Positions 5,958 through 12,343 of a stretch of 12,343 nt of DNA are shown here, in pieces (position 1 is the stretch's first letter; the number at the start of each line of letters is the position of its first letter). The DNA is from Methylotenera sp. UBA6020 (GTDB lineage Bacteria; Pseudomonadota; Gammaproteobacteria; Burkholderiales; Methylophilaceae), in the NCBI GenBank assembly GCA_002429455.1, contig DIZU01000041.1:1-12343 (forward strand). The letters are read 5' to 3'. The notes under the pieces are model-generated. The model had not been told where the DNA came from, made no database searches, and worked only from the letters and a program-made list of their open reading frames with translations. A program made the translations under genes and the position numbers.

Positions 5958-8900
5958 TTATTTTAGACAAATTTTGCTTTCTCGAAGCGTCCAAAATGGC
6001 AACATGATGGTTGGTAAAATCAACAAGTTAAGAATAGTTGAAGTGACCAATCCACCCACAATAATGGTGGCCATTGGGCCTTCAATTTCTCGTCCAGGCT
6101 GACCGCTGCCGATGGCGAGCGGTAATAAACCAAGCGCCGTCACTAATGCCGTCATTAAAATTGAGGGCAGCCGTTCAGATGCGCCACGTACGCAGGTTTC
6201 TACCCCCCAAATACAGCTTTCTTTATCTATTAAGTGTTGATAGTGCGATACCATCATGATGGAATTGCGTAGTGTGATGCCAAACAAGGTGACAAAGCCG
6301 ACCATTGAACCTAGCGAAATCCAGCCACCGGTAAATAAGGCGGCAAGCACACCGCCAATCAAGGCGAATGGTAAGTTGGCAAAGGTGAGTAGTAGGTTTC
6401 GTAAACGGCCAAACGCAATATAGAGCATTAGAAATACGGCGACCCCCGCTAAAAATGATTGCAAAATGAGTGCTTCCCGTGATTTTTCGTTAGCTTCAGC
6501 TGCGCCTGTGAACTCCAAATATGCGCCTTGTGATAGGGCGATATTATTCTTTATTTTACTTTTAAGCTCATTGGTAAAGGCATTGATATCGCGTCCGACA
6601 ACGTTGGCGGTAACGGTTTGAATGCGTTTGGCACCAGCGTGGAGTATTTTTGAGCGACCATTTTCTTGCACAATATCTGCTACGTCACTTAATCGTAACA
6701 ACTTACCTTCTGGATTAAATAGTGGTAAGTTGCCCACATCTTGCACGTCGTCACGCGCTTTAGCGTCAAGCACTACACTCACGCCTATCACGCGGCTACC
6801 TTGATAGACTTGTGTGATAGGCACACTTTCATAGGCAACGCGGATATTATCTAGAACGTCGGTGGGCTGTAAACCCCACTGAGCGAGTTTTTCTGGACGT
6901 AGTCGTACGACCAATTGCGGCGTTCCTGGCGGCGATTGCACGAATACGTCTGACGCTCCTTTGATGCCACTAACGACGCTTGCAATGGCTTGTGCGTCAC
7001 GGTCTAGCGCGTCTAAATCGTTGCCATAGATGTTGATGACGGTTGAAGCTGCGTAGCCTGAAATCGTTTCTTCAATACGCTCAGTTAAGAAGGTATTGAT
7101 AGCGAAGTTAACGCCGACAAACCCAGGTTTGGCTTTGCCGTCATGATCATCGGCTTTACCGGCTAACTCTTCTCTAATGCTATTTAGAATACGGCGCTGT
7201 TCTTCACCTGAAACGTCGCCGACTTCAATTTCAAACTCGCTGTAATGCGTGCCAAATGTATCGGCTCCGTTTGGCGCGCGACCGACCCATTGCGTTACAG
7301 ACTTAACACCCTTGATGTTACGAATCACTGCCGATACTTTTTTGCCAATAGATAGCGAAGCTTGCTCGGAAGTGCCCGGCACAGCGGTCATGTGCATAAT
7401 ATAATGGCCCTCATGCAGTGCAGGGATGAACTGGTTTTTGAATAAAGGCAGAATGCCAAGCCCAAGTGCAATGAATATAAAGCTAGTCAGCATCACGGTT
7501 TTGTATTGCTTTTCTATGCGATACAGTACGTTAACGTACCATTTTTTAATGATGCGTATCATGGGCGGGTCTTCCGCATCTAGTTTGGCATTGCCTAGCA
7601 AAAAATAACACAGGGCCGGGGTGAGGGTCAGCGCGACAACTAAAGAGGCCATGATCGCGGCAATATAGGCAAAACCCAGTGGTGCGAATAGCTTGCCTGC
7701 CACACCACCTAAAGTAAGGAGTGGCATAAATACCAGTACCACGATGATAGTGGCATATACCACTGAACTGCGGACTTCCATTGAGGCATCAAATACCACG
7801 CGATGCGTAGGCAATGGCTGCGTTAGTAATCGGTTTTCGCGTAATCGTCTAAAAATATTTTCGGTATCAATAATCGCATCGTCGACCACTTCACCAAGCG
7901 CAATTGCTAGGCCGCCCAGTACCATGATGTTAAGGCCTATTTTAAAGTAACTCATCACCACGATTGCCGTGAGTAATGAGAGCGGGATGGCTGTCGCTGA
8001 AATAAATGCTGTACGGGCATTGAATAGGAATAAGAACAACACGGTAATGACTAGGATTGAGCCGATTAAAATATCGGTACGTACCCCTTTAATAGCTACT
8101 TCAATGAAATTAGCCGGTCTGAATAAGCCTTCATGTAACACCACTTTTTCTTCTGCCAAGCTAGGTTTCAGTTCTTGTAATGCACTTTCAATCGCCAGTG
8201 TAACGGCATGGGTATTGGCACCTAGCTGACCTTGTATCGAGAGATACACACCAGTTTCTTCATTAATGGCTGCAGCGCTAATGGAAGGGGCTGCGTCTTC
8301 AACCACCTTGCCTATATCGCCTAGCCTGATGGTTTGTCCGTTTTTATGAAGCAAGGTGGCAAGGGCCAGTTTTTGCGGGGTGGTAGATTGGCCTTCGGTA
8401 GTGATGACGATGCGTTGATTTTTATTTTCAAAAAAGCCGCTGCCACGCACGCCAGTAGCCTTTTTGACAGCATCTTCAATTTGTGTGAGCGAAATGCCAT
8501 AGCGCACCATTTTTTCAGGGTCTACTTGAATCTGAAGCTGCCGCACTTTGCCGCCAAATACATTGACATCTGCCACGCCAGGAATGGCGAGCAAATGTGG
8601 CACGATGGTCCAATCCACAATCGTGCGTAATTCGGTCAGGCTGCGGGTTTTTGAGGTTAAGCCTATGCCTAACACCGTGCTGGCGGAAGAGGTAAGGGGC
8701 GTGATGTTAGGTGTAATGCCCTGTGGTAATTGATTGTTGAGCGTGGCTAAGCGTTCTGCAACGACTTGTCGATTGCGATAAATGTCGGTGTTCTCATCAA
8801 AAACCACCGTCACGATCGACAAGCCCGGAATAGACTGCGAACGCATGCTTTCTATGCCGACAGTGCCAGCAATGCTGGTTTCAATCGGTTGGCTGACTAA

Positions 8901-9089
8901 ACTTTCTACCAGTTCGGCGGATAAGCCTGGCGATTCAGTCTGGATGATGATTTGTGTGGGTGAAAACTCAGGAAAAACATCTAAGTTGCTATGTGTTAGG
9001 CTGTAAATGCCATATAGCACCACTAGGCAGGCTAGCCCAATAATCACGCCGCTGAAGCGTATGGAAAAGCGGACTAAAGCTGACATCAT
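5958..9089 (-). CDS. RND efflux pump inner-membrane subunit (CzcA/CusA-like)
   Basis: Proton-driven inner-membrane transporter of a tripartite efflux complex, 1043 residues, full family length. Topology is the RND pattern: TM1 near 13-33, a periplasmic porter loop (35-335), TM2-TM6 (339-497), TM7 (533-551), a second porter loop (552-870), and TM8-TM12 (873-1030). TM4 reads LGEVVDDAIIDTEN (398-411), giving Asp403, Asp404, Asp408 and Glu410 as proton-relay candidates. This fits the heavy-metal efflux group rather than AcrB, but differs from the DFGx3DGAx3VEN signature of Co/Zn/Cd pumps, so the substrate is not assigned. No His- or Met-rich metal cluster is seen. Start is one of two adjacent ATGs (9089, 9086), 6 bp after the adaptor stop, with AGGA about 10 nt upstream. 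Last gene of the operon. Confidence 0.93.
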   Translation of the reverse strand: MMSALVRFSIRFSGVIIGLACLVVLYGIYSLTHSNLDVFPEFSPTQIIIQTESPGLSAELVESLVSQPIETSIAGTVGIESMRSQSIPGLSIVTVVFDENTDIYRNRQVVAERLATLNNQLPQGITPNITPLTSSASTVLGIGLTSKTRSLTELRTIVDWTIVPHLLAIPGVADVNVFGGKVRQLQIQVDPEKMVRYGISLTQIEDAVKKATGVRGSGFFENKNQRIVITTEGQSTTPQKLALATLLHKNGQTIRLGDIGKVVEDAAPSISAAAINEETGVYLSIQGQLGANTHAVTLAIESALQELKPSLAEEKVVLHEGLFRPANFIEVAIKGVRTDILIGSILVITVLFLFLFNARTAFISATAIPLSLLTAIVVMSYFKIGLNIMVLGGLAIALGEVVDDAIIDTENIFRRLRENRLLTQPLPTHRVVFDASMEVRSSVVYATIIVVLVFMPLLTLGGVAGKLFAPLGFAYIAAIMASLVVALTLTPALCYFLLGNAKLDAEDPPMIRIIKKWYVNVLYRIEKQYKTVMLTSFIFIALGLGILPLFKNQFIPALHEGHYIMHMTAVPGTSEQASLSIGKKVSAVIRNIKGVKSVTQWVGRAPNGADTFGTHYSEFEIEVGDVSGEEQRRILNSIREELAGKADDHDGKAKPGFVGVNFAINTFLTERIEETISGYAASTVINIYGNDLDALDRDAQAIASVVSGIKGASDVFVQSPPGTPQLVVRLRPEKLAQWGLQPTDVLDNIRVAYESVPITQVYQGSRVIGVSVVLDAKARDDVQDVGNLPLFNPEGKLLRLSDVADIVQENGRSKILHAGAKRIQTVTANVVGRDINAFTNELKSKIKNNIALSQGAYLEFTGAAEANEKSREALILQSFLAGVAVFLMLYIAFGRLRNLLLTFANLPFALIGGVLAALFTGGWISLGSMVGFVTLFGITLRNSIMMVSHYQHLIDKESCIWGVETCVRGASERLPSILMTALVTALGLLPLAIGSGQPGREIEGPMATIIVGGLVTSTILNLLILPTIMLPFWTLRESKICLK

Positions 9090-9095
9090 GACGCT

Positions 9096-10166
9096 TTAAT
9101 CCTGATTTTCGTTAGTGATTTGAGATTTGAATTCTTCTGACAGCAATAATTGCGCACCACTGGTTACAACAGCATCATTAGGTTTCAGATTGCCTTTATA
9201 AAACCAACCATTATCAATCTCAATATCGGCACTAATTGGCAGCCGGCTAAATTGATCATCGCCAATTTTACGATACACCCACGGTTTTCCGCCATACCAA
9301 ACAACAGCGGTATTTGGAATAATTACGCCACTTACACTGCGTTTTGGTTCTGCACTCTCGGCTTGACTGATCTTAACTTGCATACCGGCACGCAAGTCTG
9401 TGGTTTTGGCATGATAAAAATAGGTTTTACCTTGAATGGTTGAGTTGCCGATGGGTGCGCGTGAAATATACAGCGCATTGATGGAGCGGGTAGCAGCAAT
9501 AGGTGCGATAGTTATGCTGCTATTGGCTGCTGGTTCTGCTATATCAAATGGCAATGTAATTTGGATCAGCGCTTCTTGATAATCAATCAAGTTTTGTAAC
9601 AATACACTTGCATTTTTATCAGTGGCTAGTTTGGTGAGTGCCTCACCCCAAGCCTGTCGCATGCTGTCCGCTATATTTTTAGCGTTTGATTCGGCAGCAG
9701 ATACTTTTGCCTCATCCGCTTTTATGTCCGCAAGTGCCGTTGCTACCACTTTATCTGATACATTTTTATCGTCCAGATTAAGCTCATGCAGGCGGTTGTA
9801 TTCATTTTTATTGTGTATTAGTGTGGTACGCAATACCTCAGCTTCGGCTTTTGCCGCTAGATAGCGTGTGCGAAGCTCTATCAAATTATCAATACCCACC
9901 ACATTGCCATAACTGCTCACCGTTGCCGGATGCGAGCTGGCTTTGAGGGGGCTGGTTTTAATCTCGCTTTGCGCTTGTGTTGCAGCGCTGACAGTGATAA
10001 CGGCTGTTCCTGCTTTGTTGCTAACGTGATTTGGCACTACAATTTTATCTTCAGATTCTTGGGTTGAGGCTTCGTACTCATCTTTGCCATAAAATACCAA
10101 TACCCAAAACAGTATCACGATCAAAAATGCTTGTAAGCCGATGATGATGGCTAGTTTACGGTTCAT
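9096..10166 (-). CDS. RND efflux periplasmic adaptor subunit
   Basis: Membrane-fusion protein linking the pump to the outer-membrane channel. Counting from the chosen start (356 aa): a membrane anchor at about 5-27, a coiled-coil hairpin region at about 98-170 rich in Ala/Glu/Lys (RYLAAKAEAE onward), a beta region, then SGVIIPNTAVVWYGGKPWVY (279-298) and AVVTSGAQLLLSEEF (332-346), both typical of adaptor beta-barrel and membrane-proximal domains. The classical lipoyl hairpin motifs around the coiled coil are not evident, so this is a slimmed-down adaptor type. The ATG at 10166 follows GGAAG about 5 nt upstream. An in-frame ATG at 10184 would add six residues but has no ribosome site. Located between channel and pump genes, it is surely part of the same operon. 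Confidence 0.86.
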   Translation of the reverse strand: MNRKLAIIIGLQAFLIVILFWVLVFYGKDEYEASTQESEDKIVVPNHVSNKAGTAVITVSAATQAQSEIKTSPLKASSHPATVSSYGNVVGIDNLIELRTRYLAAKAEAEVLRTTLIHNKNEYNRLHELNLDDKNVSDKVVATALADIKADEAKVSAAESNAKNIADSMRQAWGEALTKLATDKNASVLLQNLIDYQEALIQITLPFDIAEPAANSSITIAPIAATRSINALYISRAPIGNSTIQGKTYFYHAKTTDLRAGMQVKISQAESAEPKRSVSGVIIPNTAVVWYGGKPWVYRKIGDDQFSRLPISADIEIDNGWFYKGNLKPNDAVVTSGAQLLLSEEFKSQITNENQD

Positions 10167-10187
10167 TTTTTCTTCCATCCCCATTGC

Positions 10188-10220
10188 ATTTTAGAATTGA
10201 CATAATTTTGGAATTGACAT
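10188..10220. repeat. Tandem 16-bp direct repeat, 17-bp period
   Basis: Two copies, ATTTTAGAATTGACAT (10188-10203) and ATTTTGGAATTGACAT (10205-10220), are identical at 15 of 16 positions. They fill most of the 71-bp gap between the channel and adaptor genes. Tandem operators for a regulator or a slippage duplication are both possible. The second copy also supplies the -35 box of a candidate promoter. Confidence 0.8.
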
Positions 10221-10242
10221 GTTCTGATTAACCTAGTTTAAT
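10214..10242 (+). promoter_or_regulatory. Candidate sigma-70 promoter antisense to the channel gene
   Basis: TTGACA (10214-10219, consensus) is followed after exactly 17 bp by TTTAAT (10237-10242, 5 of 6). It points rightward, so a transcript from about 10249 would be antisense to the 3' end of the outer-membrane channel gene, whose stop codon overlaps the -10 box. No open reading frame that looks real lies downstream on this strand. A chance match in AT-rich DNA is possible. Confidence 0.4.
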
Positions 10243-11683
10243 CGGCTGATTTGTTGAAGCTTAAATCTTCAATGTTAGAATTAAATTTTGTCTTTGATAG
10301 CGGTTGCTGTAAGGTGTTTTCTAGTTGATTCAGTGATGTAATGAGTTGAAAATTTGCTAAGGCTACATTTTTTTCTGCCGCATTATCTTCTAGCTTGGCA
10401 TACGCTAATTCCAGCCGGTCGATCTCACCTGTTGCAAATTTTCGTTGCATGCGTTGTGTGTTGCGTTGTTGTTGTTTAAACAATTCTTGCTGATTAACCA
10501 GTGTTTGTTTGGCTTGTGATAGCTCGGCATTAGCAATATTTGCTTCTGAGATTACTTTGGCCTGCAAGACTTCAAACTGCGCTGCTTCTACTGCACGTAA
10601 CTGTGTTGCTTCTGCAATGGCAACTTTGTTTTTGTTGAGGAATGTGAGCAAACCTGATAAACCTAGCGACCAGATTCTATCGCCAAACTCATAGGCGTAA
10701 CCTGGGTTAATGACAAGGTCTGGATATTGCTTGGCTATTTCCAGCTTTAATTTAGCTTCAGCCGCCGCGTATCGCTCCAGTGCTATTCGTAGATCTAAAC
10801 GGTTTAAGAGGGCGGTTGTTTGTAAATCAGCCGGCATGACTGGATTCTGTTGCGCCGATTGATTTAACGGCTCGCTCAATAAGTTCATCGTTTCCACTTT
10901 AGAGAATGGTAAGCCCAAATTACTCGCCAGTTTTGACATTAAAACTAATTTACTTTGCTGCCTGGCATTCAGCTCTGTGGTCGCTGTTTGAAGCTGTAGG
11001 TTTGCGGAACTCAATTCAACATTGGAGGCGACACCTAAACTCACGCGTTTTTGATAAATGGCCACGACTTCTTGCCGACGTGATACTTCATCTAACAGTA
11101 ATTTGATTTGTTGCTGGTTAAATTGATATTCACCGAGCGATTGCACAACCTGATTACGCAACTGCCATGCCGTTTGCGCAATTTCAAGCTTGGCTGCTTG
11201 CGATAAATGACGGGCATTTTCAATGCGTATATTACGTTTATTCGCGGTTTCAATTGAGATGTCGATGCTTAACCCAAAGGCAAATGGACTGATATCCTGA
11301 TTGGCGCGATTGCTGTGTGCAAACCTGCCATTGGCAGAAGGTGCAGTTCTTTCTGCAGCAGTAAGCTCAGCTGATTCAGCAGCACGCCACTGTGCCCGTG
11401 CAACATCTAAACTTGGGTGGAAGAACAGCGCACAGTAAGTCAGCTCATCCATACCCCATTGCTGCAGTGGTAAATGGTCCGCGGTGTAGCCATTGTTGAG
11501 TAAGTATTGATGAAACTGCTCACCTGCCGGATCTTTACGTTCAAATTTTGCGGCATTCGCTACAGGGTTAATTGCTTTTGATGCGTATTGCTGAAAGCTG
11601 CAGGCAGCTAAAAGAGTAGATAGAAAAGCGGCTAAAGCCGCTATATAGATTGTTTTTGGCGTTGGTCTAGTGCGCTTGATCAA
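10238..11683 (-). CDS. TolC-family outer-membrane efflux lipoprotein
   Basis: Outer-membrane channel of the tripartite efflux system, 481 residues. The N-terminus is a lipoprotein signal peptide: basic KRTRPTPK, a hydrophobic stretch (12-25), and a lipobox LAAC with the acylated Cys28; Ser29 at +2 predicts outer-membrane sorting. Two OEP repeats follow (about 85-260 and 290-470) with long amphipathic helices rich in Ala, Gln and Glu, as in TolC/CusC/CzcC. The only usable start is TTG at 11683: an in-frame TAG lies four codons upstream, and there is no internal Met until well past the signal. No Shine-Dalgarno sequence is visible, which with the candidate promoter just upstream suggests a very short leader. 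First gene of the channel-adaptor-pump operon. Confidence 0.87.
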   Translation of the reverse strand: MIKRTRPTPKTIYIAALAAFLSTLLAACSFQQYASKAINPVANAAKFERKDPAGEQFHQYLLNNGYTADHLPLQQWGMDELTYCALFFHPSLDVARAQWRAAESAELTAAERTAPSANGRFAHSNRANQDISPFAFGLSIDISIETANKRNIRIENARHLSQAAKLEIAQTAWQLRNQVVQSLGEYQFNQQQIKLLLDEVSRRQEVVAIYQKRVSLGVASNVELSSANLQLQTATTELNARQQSKLVLMSKLASNLGLPFSKVETMNLLSEPLNQSAQQNPVMPADLQTTALLNRLDLRIALERYAAAEAKLKLEIAKQYPDLVINPGYAYEFGDRIWSLGLSGLLTFLNKNKVAIAEATQLRAVEAAQFEVLQAKVISEANIANAELSQAKQTLVNQQELFKQQQRNTQRMQRKFATGEIDRLELAYAKLEDNAAEKNVALANFQLITSLNQLENTLQQPLSKTKFNSNIEDLSFNKSAD

Positions 11684-11699
11684 AACAGTGGCTAGTTAA

Positions 11700-11727
11700 T
11701 TAATATTGATTAATTTTCAGCTGTTAA
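11700..11727 (-). promoter_or_regulatory. Candidate promoter of the efflux operon
   Basis: On the minus strand, TTAACA (11727-11722, 5 of 6 to consensus) and TATTAA (11705-11700, 4 of 6) are separated by 16 bp. Transcription would start near 11693, only about 10 nt before the TTG start of the channel gene, consistent with its lack of a Shine-Dalgarno sequence. The region is very AT-rich, so a chance match is possible. Confidence 0.35.
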
Positions 11728-11730
11728 TCA
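11707..11730. repeat. Inverted repeat TGATTAA-N10-TTAATCA, candidate operator
   Basis: A perfect 7-bp inverted repeat with a 10-bp spacer covers the -35 box and most of the spacer of the candidate efflux-operon promoter, a classic place for a repressor site. The arms are too AT-rich to act as a terminator. A related element, GATTAA-N6-TTAATC (10226-10243), lies in the channel-adaptor gap. Confidence 0.4.
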
Positions 11731-11742
11731 TAGTCGTTAAGC

Positions 11743-11991
11743 TTATTGAATAATTTCGGCGTGTACAGCACTCAATGCATCTTGCAATGTTTCTTCGGGT
11801 AAGCTGTTGATGGAGGTGGCCAGTAAGTCTGCTGCCTCTACGGTAGTGATAGGCAAGTCATGGCTATCCATCTCGGCGATGAGACCAGTGGCTGCACCAG
11901 TGACTCTTAATAAAGCTTGGCGCTCGCGCATTAAAAGTTCTAGCTCAGTGCGTAGCATATTGATTTCGTTTTGATTAATGTTGTTTTGCAT
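11743..11991 (-). CDS. Small helical protein of unknown function
   Basis: An 82-residue protein, cytoplasmic by sequence (no signal peptide or membrane segment). Residues 9-31 form a predicted charged helix (EINMLRTELELLMRERQALL) with heptad-like Leu spacing, followed by a loop with DLPITTVEAADLLATS (44-59) and a second acidic helix near the C-terminus. I do not recognise a characterised family, although its composition is protein-like and matches its neighbours. The frame stays open to a TTG at 12039; the ATG at 11991 is preferred because a TATACT -10 candidate (12018-12013) would start transcription inside the longer version. The ribosome site is weak. It ends 59 bp before the efflux operon on the same strand, so it could be co-transcribed or serve as a separate unit. 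Confidence 0.6.
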   Translation of the reverse strand: MQNNINQNEINMLRTELELLMRERQALLRVTGAATGLIAEMDSHDLPITTVEAADLLATSINSLPEETLQDALSAVHAEIIQ

Positions 11992-12205
11992 ATTGTTCAG
12001 CTTTATGTATTTAGTATATTCGTTACTATTCTCGCACAATCATTGCCTGCTCGGCTATATATTCGGGTGCATAAATCAATAGTGTTTATACTTCAAATTA
12101 TATTACTAGATGATTAGCATAAGTATTGAATCTGTCTTAAATATTCCACTATGAATAAATATAAGCTTTTTTGTTTTAACTCTTTTCTTACGGCCATAAG
12201 TTGGC

Positions 12206-12211
12206 TACAAT
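12206..12211 (+). promoter_or_regulatory. Candidate -10 box of the tRNA-Leu promoter
   Basis: TACAAT (5 of 6) is followed by a GC-rich discriminator, AGCGCC, as in growth-rate-controlled stable-RNA promoters. It would start a precursor near 12218, about 40 nt before the tRNA. The -35 region (about 12183-12188, TTTTCT) is poor. An AT-rich tract upstream could act as an UP element. TATACT at 12249-12254 is too close to the mature tRNA to serve. Confidence 0.35.
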
Positions 12212-12258
12212 AGCGCCTTGTTTGAAACGGCTGTATTTTTATAGGCCGTATACTACCT

Positions 12259-12343
12259 GCGAGAGTGGCGGAATTGGTAGACGCACTGGATTTAGGTTCC
12301 AGCGCTGTAAGGCGTGAGAGTTCGAGTCTCTCCTTTCGCACCA
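12259..12343 (+). tRNA. tRNA-Leu (anticodon UAG)
   Basis: An 85-nt class II tRNA. The acceptor stem GCGAGAG pairs with CTTTCGC (one G-T pair), followed by A73 and an encoded CCA at the window end. The D arm contains GGTAG. The anticodon stem-loop CTGGA-TTTAGGT-TCCAG gives anticodon TAG, reading CUA and related leucine codons. A long variable arm (CGCTGTAAGGCG), a leucine hallmark, precedes the T arm GAGAG-TTCGAGT-CTCTC. All stems pair, so it should be functional. Confidence 0.97.

Noticed and set aside
8334..8630. 98-residue + strand open frame inside the pump gene
   Set aside because: It is antisense to the conserved RND porter region with no ribosome site or recognisable motif.
11992..12039. 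16-residue N-terminal extension of the small protein from TTG
   Set aside because: The extension is Asn/Tyr/Lys-rich, has a rare start codon and contains the TATACT -10 candidate.
12249..12254. TATACT as the tRNA-Leu promoter
   Set aside because: It is 4 nt from the mature 5' end, so transcription would start within the tRNA.
12114..12341. 75-residue open frame on the minus strand at the window end
   Set aside because: It is antisense to the complete tRNA-Leu gene, and its N-terminal half (RLELSRLTALEPKSSASTNSATLA) is the usual false translation of the reverse strand of tRNA-Leu.
12259..12343. tRNA-Leu as attachment site for an island carrying the efflux operon
   Set aside because: Integration at tRNAs usually places the island beyond the 3' end, which is outside the window; no integrase or repeated tRNA 3' end was seen.

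Overview
The window looks like chromosomal DNA of a methylotrophic betaproteobacterium of the Methylophilaceae, most like Methylotenera. The evidence is a ribulose-monophosphate (RuMP) pathway isomerase beside a cluster of archaeal-type genes associated with tetrahydromethanopterin/methanofuran cofactors, plus moderately AT-rich DNA. This assignment comes from gene content and recollection of the families, not from a database search.

Left part (1-5827), C1 metabolism. hxlB (79-615, +) encodes 6-phospho-3-hexuloisomerase and ends in a strong hairpin terminator. A HisA-like TIM-barrel gene (713-1405, -) converges on it. Only 27 bp away, a rightward run starts: an ATP-grasp ligase resembling tyramine/tyrosine-glutamate ligase (MfnD-like), an ASKHA-fold hydantoinase/oxoprolinase-like protein typical of H4MPT gene islands, and pabB. 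The three are joined by two 8-bp ATGNNTAA overlaps. After a 115-bp gap (measured to its ATG) comes an MfnE-like amino-acid-kinase-fold gene. Together they probably build the pterin/furan carriers for formaldehyde oxidation, with PabB supplying p-aminobenzoate. HxlB belongs to the RuMP route that handles formaldehyde in parallel.

Right part (5958-11683, -), efflux. A complete tripartite RND system lies on the opposite strand in the order outer-membrane lipoprotein channel, periplasmic adaptor, inner-membrane RND pump. The pump belongs to the CzcA/CusA-like heavy-metal group but has an acidic TM4 motif (G-E-V-V-D-D-A-x3-D-T-E-N) that does not indicate a metal. The adaptor appears to lack normal lipoyl/barrel-sandwich hairpins. 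The channel gene starts at TTG with no Shine-Dalgarno sequence; a candidate promoter and an overlapping inverted repeat lie just upstream. A small helical protein gene of unknown function (82 aa) precedes the operon.

The window ends exactly at the CCA of a tRNA-Leu(UAG) gene on the + strand. No mobile element, CRISPR array or rRNA was seen. The most interesting unexplained signals are the HisA paralogue outside histidine biosynthesis, the cut-down adaptor, a 17-bp-period tandem repeat in the channel-adaptor gap, and a near-consensus promoter there pointing antisense into the channel gene.
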